From positions 167,253-231,252 of the forward strand of contig NW_003122908.1 in the NCBI RefSeq assembly GCF_000003605.2: DNA of 64,000 nucleotides, given 5' to 3'. Position numbers and translations under genes: made by a program. The DNA comes from Saccoglossus kowalevskii. Taxonomy: Eukaryota; Hemichordata; Enteropneusta; Harrimaniidae. The notes below the pieces were generated by a model. It had not been told where the DNA came from, did not search any database, and was given only the letters and a program-made list of their open reading frames with translations. Below, piece after piece: positions 60,596 to 64,000 of this stretch (its first letter is position 1; each line of letters starts with the position of its first letter).

Positions 60596-63500
60596 CATAT
60601 TGCTCCGCGAGTCGTTCCCTTTCTGCTTCCGCCACCGCCTCCTCCTCCGCCTCCTCCTGCTCCTCTCTTTCTTCTTCCCGGACGAGACTAAGTAGCATCT
60701 CGTCTACCATCTTCCGGGCGGTATCAGCGGCCTCGTCTTCAAGCTCTTTAACAGCCTCTGCAACTACCTCCTCGTACATTTCTTCGTACGCGTCTAATTA
60801 ACCAATAAGAAAACATATAGGAAATTAACTGGGAGGGAAAACGTAGCTGGAACGTATTTTGTAATTTTGTAATATCACACACATACATGCAAGCAAACAT
60901 AGACAATAGGCTTTAATTTCCCCGTGTCAGATTTGCTCCGACACGTTTTTCGGTCTTTGCATAGATAATATGCTAATTCGCGTCTACCGTGGCGCGTCTG
61001 CGTTTGGAAAGTACACACATTCATACAAATACGCTGTCTTATTGTTCGGTCAACTGCTGTGCACATTATGTGACGATTATTGTGGAACTTGAATACAGAC
61101 ATTTCTATATATTCTGTAACGTATGTATAAGGGGCAACAGGCGCCAACATGCAATGTACAAGTATACCTAACAACGAGGCGCCGGGCACTGATTGGACAA
61201 ACCCCATTCGACAATCATCCACGCGAATCATTTGGCGTATTTAATGATGACTTCTACCTAATCCTATCCAAGTATTTCGACTTTCTGTGATTGAAACAAA
61301 TGTAAGTGAGCTCTAAGGGATCATCTCGTTAGTTCAACTGTCCCGGAGATTTGAGTTTACAGCATCTTTATTCATGGTGCATCTCACCGATGAAGATTTG
61401 ATATGAGACGTACCAAAACAGGACTACGCGACGAATGTGTGAAAATGTAAATGAAAAAAAGAAAAAAAATACCAATGTGAAATGATATGTTTTACAGTTT
61501 TTGAAAAACAAAAACAAATATTCAATCAATTCAAATTGATTCAATCTTTAAAAATAACACACACGTATATATATATAAACAGGAAGCGCGCCAGTCAAAT
61601 GTTTTGAGACGATCCCTAAACATCCCCTGTAGCACAACACATTAGAGAAATAATTAAGACGAATTATCGAGTACAATGTACGGGTGATGGTTAAATTGGA
61701 TGACTATGGTGAATCAATCCGACGGCAGAGACAGTTATTTTTATCGTTATCATCAGTATAGAGATACTTCAGTAAATATTGCTCGAAAACAATCGGGGGA
61801 AGGGGGCGAGCGACCGAACGTAGTTTTCGTTGTCATTTGAATAACGTTTGCATTTATGGTTGACTTATTGCCAGGATATTCAGACGGTGTAATTGATATC
61901 GCTGGCTAAGACAAATATCTGTAGCTTGGAGTCCCTTGTTATCGTTAATGTATGACAAAGACATGGCGTTTAAACAAGGTAATCGACCCAATGACGCCAT
62001 AGTTAATGACTTCTTATCAGAGAACGTAAACGCTCCCCAGTGCATCTCACTGATTAGCCCATGCCTTCTAATGTAAGACGCATTAGAAAGTACCGTGTGC
62101 AAGGTTCAAAGCACCGCAGTCTCGGATCGCAGCAGATCGCGATGAAATCTCGCGTAAACAAACAGTGTATTTTACACGCGTTGTATACGCACGTCTCATG
62201 GGCTCCATATCGAACATGACGTGGCGCAACGTCTGCGGCGTCTCACACTCTACTGAATTAATCGAATATAAACTGAGACATGAACCTAACCCAGTAGTTA
62301 CGGGTTAAAATATGCGTATCGGAACCTAAATGATTTATTTGTTATTTCGACAACCTAAAATCCTCTGTCATACAACAAATTTCGGAACCTGTTTTGGAGC
62401 ATGCTCAACCCTAAGGTCCGAGTGACCGTGCTCAATCAAACAAACAATTAAACAAACCTAGTACGAAATGTACCCTGTTCGAGGTTGGCTAGGGTGTAGT
62501 ATCAACAGATATTCTGACCCGGATGACATTTTCGACAATTGTTGCGTTTGATATATGGCATATACCAATTCATACATATCCGATGGCATTTAAAGCAGTG
62601 GACGCAATGGCGGCAGAGAATGCAAAAAAGTCGGGGTAGGGTGGTGGATAATAGTCATAGACAAGTCGCACGGCTCTCGCTCTCAACGAGAACGCCTAAA
62701 CCGGAAGAGAACGTGACGTATCCTCAGGCTCTGCAGGAAACCTCGAACATTGGTTTTCACATTATTTATTATGTAAATGTACGACAAGAGCCATAATAAG
62801 TATGATGTTTGTGCGATTCGATGCCTGAATAAGACTTTATGTTGGGTTTGACAGAAGAATACCTCTATGATTAACGCGAAACTATTTTATGAATCAGCAC
62901 AAAATATGCATACGTCATTTTAATACGTGACATTTTCGATGTGGTGGACCGTTGAAGGCGAGGATGATCTTAGAGGGCGTCATTCAACAATTCGCATTCC
63001 ATGTAGGCCATCATCTGACAAGTAAATCTAGCACCCTGTTATTTGTTATTTCAGTTACGTGGCACCAAAACTACCAATGATGTACCTCTTTCTCTCGAAC
63101 AACGGCGTCAGTACATATATCTATTACATATGCTATATATGTTCGATACTCCGTACTGTAGACCAAATTAGACATTCTCGTTTTTATTTCATCTTAAAAA
63201 CACTACTAGCATATAATTTCATCATAGTTGCACTCGACGTACCTTCTCCCTGTGTACTGTAATCATAATCCGACTCCTCTTCTTCATTATCTTCCTCGAC
63301 CCGGTAACTTTCATCGTCAAATTCCGAATCCTCCAAATAGATTCCGTTGGCAATCTCGTTGCTAACGTCCTCGTCCGAATCGTATTTAATCAATTCCTGT
63401 TTGACATTGTCCAAATATGGTCCGTATAAATATTGTAATGCCTTCCACGTGACGTCATTTTCATCACCAACGTTATCATCATCATAATCATCGCCTTCTT

Positions 63501-63848
63501 CTTCCATGTCATTCAGAACCTCAACCTCGTTGATTTGATCTACATTTCTGTCCTCGTTCGCGGAATCTTCCCAGGCACCGAATGCGTATTCCTCGTCACG
63601 TTTATCTGGCACCTTCTCTTCTTCAGACTGGCTCGCTTCCCAGAATTCTTGCAAATAGTCTTCATCAGTCTCGCTTTCGCTTCCTTCTTCCTGACCAAAC
63701 GCTTCGTCGATGTCGTTAAATCCAATTTCTCCGTTCTTGAGCTCTTCTACAACTTGCGCCGTGACCTCATCTGTCAAATCTGTAATAGCATCTTCGGCGA
63801 TTTTACCAATTTCTTTGCCTATTTCTGCTCTTACCTCCTCCATTATTT
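60596..63848 (-). CDS. Acidic helical protein gene, at least two exons (partial, unknown function)
   Basis: Two minus-strand exons, 63243-63848 and 60596-60793, each with acceptor, donor and phase 1 at both ends, join in one frame (GGA GAA G + AC GCG TAC). Exon 1 gives about 202 residues, more than a third Asp or Glu. It starts with a helical EIMEEVRAEIGKEIGKIAED segment, followed by long acidic disordered tracts with aromatic islands (EFWEAS, AFGAWEDS, ALQYLYGPYLDNV). Exon 2 gives about 66 residues that read as one charged helix or coiled coil (YEEVVAEAVKELEDEAADTA, then Glu/Arg-rich). No signal peptide or membrane segment is seen. Exon 1 follows a TTTGACAG acceptor, so more exons probably lie beyond 64000. 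Alternatively ATG at 63843-63841 (A at -3, G at +4) is the true start. A later exon may be 58370-58441. No family recognised. Confidence 0.6.
60794..63242. other. Intron of the acidic gene
   Basis: 2.4 kb between the two acidic exons (phase 1). It contains the A4 MITE at 62105-62245 and a TA-rich patch near 61566. No extra exon of matching phase and composition was found. Confidence 0.5.
62105..62245 (+). mobile_element. TTAA-type MITE, core A, copy A4
   Basis: Ends TTCAAAGCACCGCAGTCTCG and (complement) TGAGACGCCGCAGACGTTGC are inverted. The core shares TTTTACACGCGTTGTATACG and CATATCGAACATGACG with the other A copies. Borders are degenerate relative to TTAA. Confidence 0.55.
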
Positions 63849-63887
63849 CTGTCAAATTATAAAAAATTGTTAATCATCAATTGATAA

Positions 63888-64000
63888 TTAAAGGACGGCA
63901 GTCGTCGTGCCGCGTCCTGTTCGATATGGGACTCATAGCGACGTATACAACGCGTGTAAAAATACATTGTTTATTTACATGAAATTCAAACACGCGCTGC
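63888..64000 (-). mobile_element. TTAA-type MITE, core A, copy A3 (cut by window end)
   Basis: Opens TTAAAGGACGGCAGTCGTCG and carries the A core in reverse orientation (ATACAACGCGTGTAAAAATA, ACATTGTTTATTTACATG). It is the least decayed copy and sits in the intron just upstream of the first acidic exon. Confidence 0.65.

Noticed and set aside
62539-62796. 85-codon + strand frame opposite the acidic gene
   Set aside because: It lies within that gene's intron, has no domain and no good splice sites.

Overview
This is eukaryotic, almost certainly invertebrate-animal, nuclear DNA. It has long introns with GT-AG sites, many short non-autonomous DNA transposons and microsatellites, and one gene that can be named with confidence: MPDU1, on the + strand at about 31.5-47.6 kb. 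The protein aligns with vertebrate MPDU1 over its whole length. The phylum cannot be fixed from the sequence alone. No bacterial operons, CRISPR arrays, rRNA or convincing tRNA genes are visible, and no retroelement reverse transcriptase was recognised.

Layout. 1-31 kb is gene-poor and CpG-rich, with many TAATTA-type AT-rich islands, which suggests regulatory or intronic DNA. It holds a likely first exon of a secreted protein (4198-4302), a possible second signal-peptide ORF (5676-5855), a clean 40-codon ORF with a strong start context (7560-7682), a CTCF-like site, and a 13-copy 40-bp minisatellite at 26.2-26.8 kb. 31.5-47.6 kb is MPDU1: five coding exons joined in perfect phase into a 239-residue PQ-loop protein. 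Intron 1 (9.2 kb) carries at least six DNA-transposon-derived elements. Intron 3 contains a 39-bp minisatellite that surrounds a 999-base assembly gap. 47.6-64 kb is again CpG-rich and holds minus-strand exons. Two phase-1 exons (63243-63848 and 60596-60793) encode a very acidic helical protein. A third small phase-1 candidate lies at 58370-58441. A separate cysteine-rich terminal exon lies at 53360-53577. The window ends inside an intron of the acidic gene, within a TTAA-flanked MITE.

Most interesting signals: (1) the MPDU1 gene body is visibly CpG-depleted compared with both flanks, and a MITE copy inside its intron 1 has lost CpGs that its sister copies outside the gene keep, which reads as a fossil trace of germline gene-body methylation; (2) a superfamily of TTAA-flanked foldback elements shares one terminal consensus but has several different cores; (3) an acidic minus-strand gene is built from symmetric phase-1 exons; (4) several small secreted-peptide-like ORFs were found that match no family I recognise.
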